From contig CAVXVR010000003.1 in NCBI GenBank assembly GCA_963765285.1, positions 372,001 to 436,000 on the forward strand: a stretch of 64,000 nucleotides of DNA, in the 5' to 3' direction. Positions 1 through 9,395 of the stretch are shown piece after piece. Source of the DNA: CAVWZH01 sp963765285 (lineage in GTDB: Bacteria > Acidobacteriota > Terriglobia > Terriglobales > Acidobacteriaceae). The notes below the pieces were generated by a model that worked only from the letters and a program-made list of their open reading frames with translations, was not told where the DNA came from and searched no databases. A program made the translations under genes and the position numbers. The number at the start of each line of letters is the position of its first letter. The stretch's first letter is position 1.

Positions 1-630
1 TACAACATTGCCGGCGTCTATGCTTCGATCGGGCAGACCGACAAAGCCTTCGCAGAGCTGACTGAAGCGGTCAAGCAAGGCTATTCCCATCCCGACCAGA
101 TGCAGACCGACCCTGACCTGGCGCCACTTCGCAGCGATGCGCGCTTTCCCGGCATGATCGAGCAGAGCAAACATAATCAGACACCCTGCGACTACACCGC
201 CGAAAATCGCCAGTTTGATTTCTGGGTGGGAGATTGGAACGTCGTGACCACCCAGAGCGCAGAACCCGCCGGCATCAGCCACATTGAGCGGACCATCGGC
301 GATTGCGTCATCTGGGAGAACTGGACTTCCCTCGGCAACAGCGGCTATGAAGGCAAGAGCTACAACATCTACAACCCGAGCTTCAAGCGGTGGGAACAGT
401 TCTGGGTCGATAACGCGGGCGGCATGATTTACTTTTATGGCGGAATGAAAGACGGCGTCATGGACTTCTACACCGACGAACTTCCTCAGCCCGACGGCAC
501 CAAACTCAAACGCCATTTGCAGTTCTTCAACGTGGGTCCGGATACCGTTCGCCAGTTCAGCCAGGGTTCGACCGACAATGGCAAAACCTGGACCGTCGAG
601 TACGATTTCACCTACAACAGAAAGAAGTAA
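1..630 (+). CDS. TPR-containing protein with C-terminal DUF1579-like domain (5' end cut off)
   Basis: The reading frame is open from base 1, so the N-terminus lies outside the window. The first 34 visible residues look like the end of a tetratricopeptide repeat (NIAGVYASIGQTDKAFAELT). They are followed by a roughly 140-residue domain that starts with QFDFWVGDWNV and is rich in Trp, Tyr and Phe. The FDFWVGxW opening is typical of the DUF1579 family of secreted or cytosolic beta-barrel proteins of unknown function. TPR plus such a domain is often seen in Acidobacteria and other soil bacteria, where the upstream part can be a serine/threonine kinase or transcriptional regulator; that part is not visible here. 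The frame ends at TAA. No function can be assigned beyond the domain call. Confidence 0.7.
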   Translation, partial: YNIAGVYASIGQTDKAFAELTEAVKQGYSHPDQMQTDPDLAPLRSDARFPGMIEQSKHNQTPCDYTAENRQFDFWVGDWNVVTTQSAEPAGISHIERTIGDCVIWENWTSLGNSGYEGKSYNIYNPSFKRWEQFWVDNAGGMIYFYGGMKDGVMDFYTDELPQPDGTKLKRHLQFFNVGPDTVRQFSQGSTDNGKTWTVEYDFTYNRKK

Positions 631-798
631 ACCGGTCGGCCTGCCCAACCTCGCGCTGAACCGTTGGGAATCCTTATAAATTGCGGCCAAAAGCGATTCG
701 AAGGGACTTCCCCGCCTGCGGCGTAGTAGAGTGTTAACCCTCAACTGCGTGCTCTGGGTTCTGGATTGACTAGGAAAGATTGGCCAGGGAGTTTCCAC

Positions 799-1506
799 AT
801 GAAAATGCGCCCAATATTGTCTTCCGTGCTGGTGTTCGCGGGTCTTGCTTCTGTACCGGCATGGGCGCAGTCACCGTCCGACCCGCCCAAGGCGGCGGCC
901 CCGTCATCCCCAACCACTACCTCACAACCGGATCTGGCATACACGCGCCCGTCAGAAAAAACCAAGCTGCGCAACTATTTCTTCGACGCCTTCGGTCCCT
1001 ACCCTATAGTTGGTGCAGCGCTCGCGGCTGGCGTCAACCAGGCGGACAACTCGCCGCCGGAGTGGAAGCAAGGCGCGGAGGGTTACGGCAAGCGTCTGGG
1101 TTCGAACTTTGCCATCGCAGGGGTGAGCACGACCACACGCTATGCGCTGGCAGAAGCCTTGCGCGAAGACACTCTTTATTACCGTTGTGAGTGCAAAGGC
1201 CTGTTCCCACGATTCCGTCACGCCATGTTTTCGACCTTCACGGCGCGTCAGGGGGCCGATGGCCATCGCGTTTTCTCCGTGCCCGCTCTGGTAGCTCCCT
1301 ACGCCGGAACCATGACCGCGGTCTACACCTGGTATCCCGGCCGTTACAATGCCATGGACGGCTTTCGGCTGGGCAATTACAACCTGCTGATCTATGCCGC
1401 GCAAAACGTCGCCCTGGAATTCATCTACGGCGGCCCGCACTCTTTGCTTTCTCGCGTTCACCTGAACAATACTCACGGCGCGCCCGATCCCAGCGGGAAG
1501 CCCTGA
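799..1506 (+). CDS. Exported hypothetical protein, Acidobacteria-type family
   Basis: A 235-residue protein with a clear signal peptide: Lys/Arg start, hydrophobic core LSSVLVFAGLASV, and AWA-Q as probable signal peptidase I site near residue 24. I chose the ATG at 799 because a GGGA ribosome-binding element lies about 8 bases upstream and because the signal peptide begins there; an in-frame TTG 33 bases upstream would only add charged residues. A Pro/Ser/Thr-rich linker precedes a domain containing FFDAFGPYPIVGAA, a YYRCECKG segment and a WYPGRYNAMDGF segment. I recognise this as a repeated exported family of Acidobacteria with no assigned function. It is probably periplasmic or outer-membrane associated, with several amphipathic or hydrophobic stretches near the C-terminus. 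Confidence 0.75.
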   Translation: MKMRPILSSVLVFAGLASVPAWAQSPSDPPKAAAPSSPTTTSQPDLAYTRPSEKTKLRNYFFDAFGPYPIVGAALAAGVNQADNSPPEWKQGAEGYGKRLGSNFAIAGVSTTTRYALAEALREDTLYYRCECKGLFPRFRHAMFSTFTARQGADGHRVFSVPALVAPYAGTMTAVYTWYPGRYNAMDGFRLGNYNLLIYAAQNVALEFIYGGPHSLLSRVHLNNTHGAPDPSGKP

Positions 1507-1656
1507 CGCCTCTGGACTTGCCTTCCTAAACACGACCACCTGACACGAAGGGAGTCATCTCGAAGCCCCGCGTTTTCAGCAGCGGGGCGAGAGATCCTGC
1601 GCGCACCTGTTGTTTCGTGGACAGCTGATGGTCGTATGACACATCGGCAGCAAGGC

Positions 1657-2979
1657 TCACTCTGCCGGGCTAGCCGCAACCGTCGGCGCCGCACTCTGCG
1701 ACTTCAACTGATCGAGCGCGGTCAGCACGCCTTGCCAGCGCTCGCGATTCTTCTTGGTCTCAATCGGCGCCGAAAGGTCAGAATAAAATTCCAGAATGTT
1801 GTCCCGTAGCTCCGGCGACGTCCGCTCGAACTTCTGCTTCGACAACTGGGCCAACAACTGCGCATAGGCATCATCCGTGAGCGAGTATTCCCCCGGCTTG
1901 GTAGGCTGACCGGTATCAAGATCGCAGTTGGGCAGCGCGACCGTGTCGGCCCGGACCTGTTCGAGAAACGCCCGGTACTGATCGACTGTCGTATTGATGC
2001 TCTTGATATACAAATCTTCGGTCTGCGGAGTCGGGTTGTTGAACGCCAGTCCCTTGAACGGGCCAATCTTCGGCACGATTCGCAGCAGCGTCGATAAAAT
2101 GCGCGTGCCCAAGCCCGGCTTCTGGTAGTCCTTTCCCCATTCCTTTTCATAATCCGACCGGGAAAGGCGGTACAGGAACTTCTGTTTGGCAGAATCCTGC
2201 TTTTCGCGCATCAGGTCTTTCTTGTGGGCCTGCAGAGCGACTTGAGTCATGTGCGGAATCAGCCGGCTTACGGCGAACCGATACGAACCCACTGCCAGAT
2301 CCTCATGGGCAAGCACGTCGTTCAACTCCATACCGTAGACGACGGGAAACACGCGTTCCAGCAGAGGCTTCGATACCTGGAATCCGATAAAGTCGTGGTA
2401 TTGCTGCGAAGCATAACGGTTCTTCGCCACCTGCAGGGTGTCGAACCCGAATTCCGTTTTCAAGTGCGCCGTCTTGTCCTGGGCATAGCGCACCGACTTG
2501 CCAAACTTCGCGCGCAGCTTCGGATACTCAATCGCGACCGACTGATTCACCGCGGGATGGCCGGCGATATCCGACGCATAGTGCGACAGCGCGCCCAGCG
2601 CGAAGGCGTACTCGTTGACATCCTGGCTTTCGCGCAGCAGTTCGCGAACGAAGTCTCCGCTGCGAACGTAATGCACCAGGTTGCTGAATTCCTTGCTGCC
2701 AAAGGGATAGTAGCCAAGATCCTGGATGACGGCTCCGCCATAGGCGTAGGCGTGCGCCTCTTTGATCTGGTCTTCGGAAAGTCCCGGATAGCGCTTGAGC
2801 AGCAGCGGCCGGATCTCATCGGTCCACAGCAGGTCTACGATTTCCTCGTGCGTCAGAACGGAATACCCGGGCGAAACACCGCTGCAGATCAGGACGACAA
2901 GAAGGAGTGCCGCCCCGCGGGTGAAAAGCAAAGGCCAAGCGCCGACTGCCGCGCCTGCCGAGTTTGCCGGGCGGCGCAT
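1657..2979 (-). CDS. Zinc-dependent phospholipase C-like exported protein
   Basis: A 440-residue protein with an N-terminal hydrophobic segment (LLFTRGAALLLVVLICSGV) that acts as signal peptide or anchor. The following 150 residues carry the pattern of the Zn_dep_PLPC family: THEEIVD near the mature N-terminus, a QDLGYYPFGS segment, and ALSHYASDIAGHPAVN, whose His and Asp residues match metal ligands of bacterial phospholipase C/S1-P1-like folds. The C-terminal half is not recognisable, rich in Lys and Gln, and ends in an Ala/Ser/Pro tail. In Acidobacteria such proteins are annotated as zinc-dependent phospholipase C or hypothetical. Substrate is unknown. It stands just downstream of the DUF3309 gene on the same strand (stop to start gap only a few bases), so both may be one transcript. 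Confidence 0.7.
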   Translation of the reverse strand: MRRPANSAGAAVGAWPLLFTRGAALLLVVLICSGVSPGYSVLTHEEIVDLLWTDEIRPLLLKRYPGLSEDQIKEAHAYAYGGAVIQDLGYYPFGSKEFSNLVHYVRSGDFVRELLRESQDVNEYAFALGALSHYASDIAGHPAVNQSVAIEYPKLRAKFGKSVRYAQDKTAHLKTEFGFDTLQVAKNRYASQQYHDFIGFQVSKPLLERVFPVVYGMELNDVLAHEDLAVGSYRFAVSRLIPHMTQVALQAHKKDLMREKQDSAKQKFLYRLSRSDYEKEWGKDYQKPGLGTRILSTLLRIVPKIGPFKGLAFNNPTPQTEDLYIKSINTTVDQYRAFLEQVRADTVALPNCDLDTGQPTKPGEYSLTDDAYAQLLAQLSKQKFERTSPELRDNILEFYSDLSAPIETKKNRERWQGVLTALDQLKSQSAAPTVAASPAE

Positions 2980-2983
2980 CGGA

Positions 2984-3139
2984 TTAAATCCGGCCGAGAA
3001 CCAGAAGGATGATCACGATGAGAAGAACCAACCCTACTCCCCCGGTCGGGGCGTAACCCCAGTCCCGGCTGTGTCCCCAACGCGGTAGAGCTCCAACGAG
3101 CGCCAAGATCAAAACCACAATTAATATTGTTCCAAGCAT
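2984..3139 (-). CDS. Small membrane protein, DUF3309 family
   Basis: A 51-residue peptide read on the minus strand. It begins MLGTILIVVLILALVGALP, continues with a short polar loop containing PRWGHSRDWGY, and ends with a second hydrophobic stretch (GLVLLIVIILLVLGRI). Two membrane segments around a conserved W-G-x-S-R-x-W-G-Y loop are diagnostic for the DUF3309 family, common in soil Proteobacteria and Acidobacteria. A strong ribosome-binding site (AAGGAG, 5 bases before the ATG) supports the start. The stop lies 4 bases before the start of the phospholipase-like gene, suggesting co-transcription. Function is unknown. Confidence 0.85.
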   Translation of the reverse strand: MLGTILIVVLILALVGALPRWGHSRDWGYAPTGGVGLVLLIVIILLVLGRI

Positions 3140-3457
3140 GTTTGCTCCTTTTTCTCCGCACCTGAGATGCGGTTTCCACGGAGTTGCGTTGGCTGGCTGT
3201 TGACCCGCCAGGCATTCCTATGGCGCGGAAGCGCCGGCATCACAACTCACGCACCCGTCATGCCAGCTTTGTTTATAGGGCTTTTGCTGGTTTATGAATG
3301 GTCAAAACTGCTCACGCGAAGAGTATGGATAAAGGGACAGACTATGGCTGGCGCACTTAAGGCAGGACGCGAGGCAAGGCGATCACTTCGCCCGTGAGCC
3401 TCGTGAGGACAAGAGCCGGCGGCGCGGGCAGGAGTGCCCGCGCCACACTAGATCCAA
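3140..3457. other. Intergenic region without a convincing gene; holds one strong hairpin
   Basis: No coding frame here has a plausible start, ribosome site and composition. The left part must hold the promoter of the DUF3309 gene. Near the right end lies a perfect 10-bp inverted repeat (GGCGCGGGCA, 4-base loop, at 3421-3444). It is placed just past the stop codon of the peroxiredoxin gene but lacks a T-run on the minus strand. Confidence 0.5.
3421..3444 (-). repeat. Perfect 10-bp stem, 4-base loop hairpin downstream of peroxiredoxin
   Basis: GGCGCGGGCA and its exact reverse complement are separated by GGAG. The hairpin begins 13 bases past the peroxiredoxin stop. It could protect the 3' end or help termination, but no U-tract follows, so I do not call it an intrinsic terminator. 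The same sequence type is a widespread intergenic palindrome in GC-rich soil bacteria. Confidence 0.5.
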
Positions 3458-4117
3458 CTACTTCGGCTGGGGCACGAACCGCAGATAGGGCTTGGGCGAC
3501 TTCCAGCCGTCTGGATACTTCAGCTTCGCCTCGTCGTTCGAGACCGACGGCAGGATGATGACATCGCCACCCTGCTTCCAGTTCACCGGCGTCGCCACTT
3601 TGTGCTTAGCGGTAAGTTGGATCGAATCCAGAACGCGCAGGACTTCGTCGAAGTTGCGGCCGGTGCTCATCGGATAGCTAAGCTGCAGCTTGATCTTCTT
3701 GTCCGGGCCGACGACAAAAACTGTGCGTACGGTCGCATTGTCGGCCGCGGTGCGGCCTTCAGACGTGCTCCCGCTCTCCGCCGGCAACATGTCGTAGAGT
3801 TTGGCAATCTTGAGTTCGGGATCGCCGATCATCGGATAATTTACCTTGTGGCCCTGGGTCTCCTCGATGTCCGCCGCCCACTTGCTGTGATTGCTGACTG
3901 GATCGACGCTCAGCCCGATAATCTTGGCGTTGCGCTTGGCGAATTCCGGCTGCAGGCCGGCCATATAACCGAGCTCGGTCGTGCAGACAGGCGTGAAATC
4001 CTTGGGGTGGGAAAACAGAATGGCCCAGCCATCGCCAATCCACTCATGAAAGTGAATCGTGCCTTGGGTTGTGTCGGCAGTGAAATCGGGGGCCGTGTCA
4101 TTGATGCGCAGGGACAT
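3458..4117 (-). CDS. Peroxiredoxin, 1-Cys (Prx6) type
   Basis: A 219-residue thiol peroxidase that reduces hydrogen peroxide and organic peroxides in the cytosol. The peroxidatic site is HPKDFTPVCTTELGYM, with the catalytic Cys at about residue 45 in the P-x-x-x-T-x-x-C motif. The length, the long C-terminal domain (NWKQGGDVIILPSVSNDEA, then a KSPKPYLRFVPQP ending) and the lack of a resolving VCP motif place it in the Prx6/1-Cys group rather than AhpC. The start is supported by a GGAG element 5-8 bases before the ATG. It is monocistronic with a 400-base upstream gap. The electron donor is not apparent from the neighbours. Confidence 0.93.
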   Translation of the reverse strand: MSLRINDTAPDFTADTTQGTIHFHEWIGDGWAILFSHPKDFTPVCTTELGYMAGLQPEFAKRNAKIIGLSVDPVSNHSKWAADIEETQGHKVNYPMIGDPELKIAKLYDMLPAESGSTSEGRTAADNATVRTVFVVGPDKKIKLQLSYPMSTGRNFDEVLRVLDSIQLTAKHKVATPVNWKQGGDVIILPSVSNDEAKLKYPDGWKSPKPYLRFVPQPK

Positions 4118-4518
4118 GGTTCATCTCCTCAACTGGTATGGATTTTTATTTCTGGCTCGCTCAATCGGCGCCGGGTGGGTTGGGCTGCGATTCCGCGCTA
4201 TTCGCACACCGGCGCCCAGCTACAACAACACAGGGGCGTCGGCATAAGATAGATGCTCACTCGCCTAAAGAATACGCGGCCCGCAAAACTCAGTCAATGC
4301 CAGGCCGGAAGTTTCTCAAGATTGATTGCGGTTGAAACTCAGCGACCTCTGCGGCGTCTCTCGGCGGCCTCTGCGGTTAAAGATTTTGAAACGCCAGAAA
4401 GGGACAAAAGCCTCTAACCACCCAGACGCTGGGATTTTCTGGGAGCTCGCGGAGAATTCGCGCCGCGCAAACTCGCAAGCTCACGTCTCGAAATTCTGTC
4501 GCGTTACAATACCTTGCC
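4118..4518. other. Divergent intergenic region between peroxiredoxin and the PhzF-like gene
   Basis: This 400-base stretch must contain the promoters of both flanking genes; I could not assign convincing -35/-10 boxes. At 4337-4382 it carries a copy of an intergenic motif of the form CTCTGCGGCGTCTC...CTCTGCGGTTAAAG. The reverse-complement type of that motif recurs at 17421-17445, upstream of aceF. I see no gene in it. Confidence 0.5.
4337..4382. repeat. Intergenic 'CCTCTGCGG' repeat copy
   Basis: The sequence contains GACCTCTGCGG, CGTCTCTCGG and GGCCTCTGCGGTTAAAG, that is, three tandem variants of a roughly 10-base unit. The opposite orientation (ACCGCAGAGGACGCAGAGG) is present at 17421-17445. 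Short tandem palindromic units of this type are common between genes in Acidobacteria; their role is unknown. Confidence 0.5.
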
Positions 4519-5413
4519 ATGGCAACCGACCAGCGTCGCTTCCGCTTCGTGCAGTGGGACGTGTTTTCGTCCAAACCCTTTGAGGGCAATTCGCTTGCGG
4601 TTTTTCCCGACGCCACCGGTCTGACCGACTGCTGAAATGCAGACGCTGGCCCGCGAGATGAATCTCTCCGAGACCACGTTCATTTTCCCCCGCGATGCCG
4701 CCACCGAGCGCGAGCGCGGCGTGCGCGTCCGCATTTTCACCGTGCAGGAAGAGCTGCCCTTCGCCGGACATCCTACGCTGGGGACCGCTTTCGCGTTGCG
4801 AGGTACGAGCGGAGCGGCAGAAGTTGCTCTCGATCTCAAGGCGGGGAAAATTCCGGTGCGGTTCGAGGAAAATGCAGGCGCCCCGGTGTTTGGCGAAATG
4901 AGGCAGAATGACCCGGAATTCGGACCGGCGCATGACCGGGAAGCGGTCGTGCGGGCCGCCGGGTTGCGGGATGGGGACATTGATCCTTCTCTGCCCATTC
5001 AGACGGTTTCTACGGGCCTCCCCTTCACTGTGGTTCCGTTGCGCGGATTGACGGTCATGGAGCGGCTGCAAGTGGACGCGAAGGGGTCGGCCGAATATCT
5101 GCAGCGGTCGGGTGGGAGATTTTTTTACTTCGTCTGCCGCGAAACCGTCGATCCCGCCGCCCGATTGCACGCCCGGATGATCTTTTACAACGGAGAAGAT
5201 CCCGCCACGGGCTCAGCCGCCGGCTGTGCCGCGGCCTGGATGGTCGCCCACGGCGTCGTTCAGCCGGAAGAACGTGTTCTGATCGAACAGGGCGTGGAAA
5301 TGAAACGGCCCAGCCGCATTTTTGTCCGAGCCGCGCGCGACCGTGACCGAGTGGTTAACGTGCGCGTGGGTGGAAATGCTGTGGAAGTTCTTCGCGGAGA
5401 AGTTTTCTTTTGA
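4519..5413 (+). CDS. PhzF-family isomerase/epimerase, frameshifted
   Basis: The family contains phenazine biosynthesis PhzF and many diaminopimelate-epimerase-fold isomerases of unknown substrate. The first frame starts at ATG 4519 and encodes VQWDVFSSKPFEGNSLAVFP, the canonical N-terminus, then runs into TGA at 4633-4635. The next frame continues with EMQTLAREMNLSETTFIFP, the exact family continuation, plus PFAGHPTLGTAFAL and the NGEDPATGSAAG substrate-loop motif. One surplus base at about 4630 (GAC-T-GCT-GAA-ATG) explains the break. Corrected length is 297 residues, normal for the family. The break is either a sequence error, a recent inactivation or a +1 recoding event. A downstream ATG at 4637 could start a shortened protein lacking the first strand and catalytic region. 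Confidence 0.85.
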
Positions 5414-5620
5414 GCACGCTCGAGTGATTCTCCGCGAAACTAAGCACGAAACTCGCCGCGAAAAATTACCTGATGGCACAAACTTCCCATTAGCATGCGC
5501 GGCACTTTACAGAAAAGTTTCCCGCGCTTAGGATGCCTTTGGTTCGCAGTAAAAGATTTAAAGGTTTTCGGATTCTCCCCCGGCGCGGCGCCTGCGGCCC
5601 GTCATCTCGGAAACAAAAGA

Positions 5621-6049
5621 ATGAAGCCCAAGAGAACGATCCTCTGCGTTGACGATAACGAACAATCTCTTTCCATCCGCAAAGTCATGCTGGAAACCCG
5701 CGGTTATCGCGTGCTTCCCTGCATCAGCGGCGAACAAGCCCTCGACCGCTTCAAGCAAGGCGGCGTCGATCTGGTGCTGACCGATCTCATGATGCCGGGA
5801 CTCGACGGCGGCAAGCTGATCGCGGCGATTAAAGAAATTTCTCCGCAGACTCCGGCGATTTTGCTCTCCGGCAAGGCCAGAATTTACGACCATGACACGC
5901 GCGCCGACGTATTTCTTCCCAAAGGCATGTACGCGCCCGCGGAACTTCTGGAGCGCATCCGCGTGCTGTTGATCCGCAAGCGCGGCCCCAAGCGCGCCCT
6001 GGTGCCTCCGACTCCTGTAGCGGTCGGCGCAGGCGCCGGCGTCGCGTAA
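5621..6049 (+). CDS. Stand-alone response regulator receiver protein
   Basis: A 142-residue protein with a single receiver domain. The acidic pocket is LCVDDNE (residues 8-14), the phospho-acceptor Asp lies in DLVLTDLMMPG (about residue 55), and the conserved Ser/Thr and Lys are in ILLSGK and FLPKG. After the domain comes a basic linker and an Ala/Gly/Val tail without an output domain. I chose the ATG at 5621, where homology starts, although the frame is open 126 bases further upstream. No kinase is adjacent. The cytidine deaminase gene follows after 20 bases and may share the transcript. Partner and output are unknown. Confidence 0.85.
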   Translation: MKPKRTILCVDDNEQSLSIRKVMLETRGYRVLPCISGEQALDRFKQGGVDLVLTDLMMPGLDGGKLIAAIKEISPQTPAILLSGKARIYDHDTRADVFLPKGMYAPAELLERIRVLLIRKRGPKRALVPPTPVAVGAGAGVA

Positions 6050-6069
6050 AACATGATTTCTGGACCATC

Positions 6070-7065
6070 GTGAACCGGCGCCTTGTGTTGGCGGCCTTGG
6101 GTGTGGCTGGCGTAGGATTGCTCGGTATGCGATTGCCGCCCGGTGCTGCTGAAGAGTCCAAGAACGACATCCTCGACTCGCTCCTGCACAATTTCAAACC
6201 TGCGTCGCGTGATACCCTGCATCGCCTGCTGAGCGATCCTGGGTTCAGCGGGCAGATTCCGGAAGCGCAGGTGAACGCCCTTCTCGCGGCAGAACAAAAG
6301 GGTATTGACGCCTTGATGCTCGGCCTGCTTCCGCTGGCGACGACCTACGCGCGCCCGCCGATCTCAGATTACAAAGTCGGAGCCGTCGTGCGCGGGATGA
6401 GTGGAGGTTTGTATCTGGGCGCGAACATCGAGATCCCGGAACAGTCCCTCAGTTTCTCGGTGCACGCAGAGCAGGCAGCCTTGTCGAATGCCTACATGCA
6501 CTCCGATCGCGGTGTATCGGCAATCGCAGTGACCGCCGCGCCTTGCGGTCACTGCAGACAATTCATGAAGGAGCTTTCTCCTGAGGGCGATATTCAGATA
6601 TTAATCGAGGGCAAACCAGCCGAAAAACTTTCTACGCTCTTGCCCATGGCCTTCGGCCCGAAAGATCTCGGGTTTCCGGACGGCGCTTTCCCGGTGAAAG
6701 AAGCTGACCTCGTTCCCCCGCAAAGCGCGCCGGACGAACTGAGAGCCGGAGCTTGGGAGGCGGCGCGAAGATCCTACGCGCCTTACACCAAAGCTCATTC
6801 AGGAGTCGCTTTCAGCACGCGGGGTGGCCGTGTCTACAAAGGCTCATACATCGAGAACGCCGCGTTTAATCCCAGCCTCCCGCCCTTGCAAGCCGCGCTG
6901 GCCGCGTTGATCGTCGCCGGCGAGGATTATTCGGCCATCACCGGCACTGCCCTTGTTGAGATAGAAGGAGCTGCCATCAGCCAGCGCCGTGTCACCGAAG
7001 CTGCCTTGAGGGCGATCGCGCCGGGGGTCAAGCTGCACGTCCTTACCACAAGAGCGAAGGCATGA
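6070..7065 (+). CDS. cdd: Cytidine deaminase (two-domain, E. coli type) with N-terminal signal-like segment
   Basis: The enzyme converts cytidine and deoxycytidine to uridine forms. The 331-residue protein has the long homodimeric E. coli architecture. The catalytic domain shows SVHAEQAAL (zinc His and catalytic Glu) and APCGHCRQFM (zinc Cys pair). The second, degenerate domain contains HSGVAF and GSYIENAAFNPSLPPLQAAL. Length is about 35 residues more than E. coli Cdd. The extra N-terminus begins NRRLVLAALGVAGVGLLGM and PGAAEES, which looks like a signal peptide or membrane anchor with a twin-Arg start. This would be unusual for a cytosolic salvage enzyme. The GTG at 6070 gives that form; an in-frame ATG at 6127 would give a protein without the segment. 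Confidence 0.88.
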   Translation: MNRRLVLAALGVAGVGLLGMRLPPGAAEESKNDILDSLLHNFKPASRDTLHRLLSDPGFSGQIPEAQVNALLAAEQKGIDALMLGLLPLATTYARPPISDYKVGAVVRGMSGGLYLGANIEIPEQSLSFSVHAEQAALSNAYMHSDRGVSAIAVTAAPCGHCRQFMKELSPEGDIQILIEGKPAEKLSTLLPMAFGPKDLGFPDGAFPVKEADLVPPQSAPDELRAGAWEAARRSYAPYTKAHSGVAFSTRGGRVYKGSYIENAAFNPSLPPLQAALAALIVAGEDYSAITGTALVEIEGAAISQRRVTEAALRAIAPGVKLHVLTTRAKA

Positions 7066-7143
7066 ACCTTCGCCCAATCGTGTGGCGACTCTCGTGAATC
7101 ACCAAGCCACCCCATTCCCCTTCGTGTAAGATCAAGTGTTTGC

Positions 7144-7854
<711 letters not shown>

Positions 7855-7875
7855 ACTAAGCAACGAAGGATTCCC

Positions 7876-8605
7876 GTGGACGATCTGCGAAAACCCATCC
7901 TGCCCGGCAAAGGCGCGTCCGACTATGAGCGCTACCTGCGCACCGACGAACTGCTGGCGCTTCAGAAAAACCCTGACGAATTTCTGCATCCCGACGAGCT
8001 GACCTTTCAAGTTGTTCACCAGGCTTCCGAGTTGTTGATGAAAGGGATTGCGTGGGAGCTGGGCCGCGCGCACGAACTCATCGTGCAGGGCGATCTCCTG
8101 AACGCCTCGCGTTTGCTGCGCCGCGCCAATCATATGCTGGATTATCCGATCTCCACGCTGCACGTGCTGGAGACGATCTCGCCTTACGACTACCACCTGA
8201 TCCGCGCCGGGCTGGGCCACGGCAGCGGCCTGGATTCGCCCGGCTTTCTGGCGCTGCTGCACATCGGCCCTCGCCTGGGGGAAGCTTTCCACGCGCAACT
8301 GCAAGAAGCGAGCCTCACGCGTCGACGAACTCTATCGCCGCCATGCGGAGTTCTTCGCTCTGCACGATCTGGCCGAACAACTGCTCGATTTTGACGAGCG
8401 CATGCACCTGTTTCGCTTTCATCACCTCAAGCTCGCGCAGCGAATTATTGGCGGAGGGGTGGTGGGAACGATGGGCACGCCCGTCGAAGTCCTGCATCAG
8501 CGCATGGAACATCTTTTCTACAAAGAGCTTTGGGATGTGAGGAACCGGATCACGGCCACGACGACCGACCCCGCACCCAAGGCGGATGGTGCCGGGAGGT
8601 ACTGA
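7876..8605 (+). CDS. kynA: Tryptophan 2,3-dioxygenase, frameshifted
   Basis: Haem enzyme that opens the indole ring of L-tryptophan to give N-formylkynurenine. The first part (GTG start at 7876) contains LTFQVVHQASELLMKG, with the distal His, and LGHGSGLDSPGF, matching the substrate-binding loop. The C-terminal part, in the +1 frame, contains MHLFRFHHLKLAQRIIG, with the proximal haem-ligand His, and FYKELWDVRNRI. The frames must join near 8317-8323, explained by one extra base around 8320. The corrected protein is about 242 residues, shorter than the 270-300 of characterised enzymes. No kynureninase or formamidase gene is adjacent. The break could be a sequence error or a real lesion. Confidence 0.82.
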
Positions 8606-9073
8606 ACCGCGAGGCTCCGATTTGGCGCGCCTCCGCACGAGAGTGATGCTGAACCCTGCTCCGGACCCCGGAGGGTCTTGTGCGCCGGGCGCACAACGCC
8701 GGAATGGGTATTCTACGAGACGGTTGGGAGACCCAAGCGGTCGCAGAGCTTTTAACGACGAAGGACACCCCTCGACCTCGCTCGGGGCAGGCTCCGGTAC
8801 ACGAAGGAGACGCGCCAGAATTTGAGGCCTTCGTGAAACTTCGTGTCCTTCGTGGTTGGGCTGATCTTTCTTGGAGCCGCGCCACGGCGGCGCATTGCTG
8901 GCGGTTCAGGCCGTCGTTTATAATCATGAGAACGAGCGGGAGTAACCTGAGGCGCTTGCGCGGCCCTTCGGCAACTTCGTAGTACTCAGTTGCTCAGGGC
9001 AGGCTGAAAGCTGAGCCGCGCGCCGAAGTCCTGAGCGAAGCCGAAGGATCTCGCGGTATCGAGCTGCATGTGG
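8606..9073. other. Intergenic region with repeat remnants, no gene seen
   Basis: This 468-base gap between the dioxygenase and tRNA-Gly contains no credible coding frame. It holds a degenerate copy of the ACGAAGGAC palindrome (8754-8857) and the intergenic motif GTCCTGAGCGAAGCCGAAGG (9028-9047). The tRNA promoter must lie at its right end. Confidence 0.5.
8754..8857. repeat. Degenerate 'ACGAAGGACACGAAGG' inverted repeat
   Basis: The left side has ACGACGAAGGACACC and later TACACGAAGGAGACG. The right side has CTTCGTGTCCTTCGTGGTT. It is the same family as the perfect palindrome upstream of lpdA (19251-19333) but with an interrupted left arm. Confidence 0.6.
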
Positions 9074-9148
<75 letters not shown>

Positions 9149-9272
9149 GATTTTCCCCAAGTCGTAGATGTACTTAAAGATCAAGCCGTTCGGCTCACGC
9201 ACCGCTGACCCCAGGTTTGCGAACCTCCCGTCAGTAGACTTTTTGCCGACCAGACGCTAACTTATTATCCGG

Positions 9273-9347
9273 GGCGCGGTACCCAAGTGGTAAGGGAGAG
9301 GTCTGCAAAACCTTTATGCGTCGGTTCGATTCCGACCCGCGCCTCCA
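9273..9347 (+). tRNA. tRNA-Cys (GCA)
   Basis: The acceptor arms GGCGCGG and CCGCGCC pair perfectly, the discriminator is T (a Cys identity element) and CCA is encoded. The anticodon loop CTGCAAA gives GCA, within stem AGGT/ACCT. The T-arm GTCGGTTCGATTCCGAC is standard. Confidence 0.95.
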
Positions 9348-9395
9348 TAACTCGCGTTTGCCTTTTTTCCGCTTGAGATCCCTCACCCCAGCCCG

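Noticed and set aside
3167..3397. Possible small gene of 76 codons on the plus strand
   Set aside because: No ribosome site, mixed composition, no recognisable domain; it lies where the DUF3309 promoter is expected.
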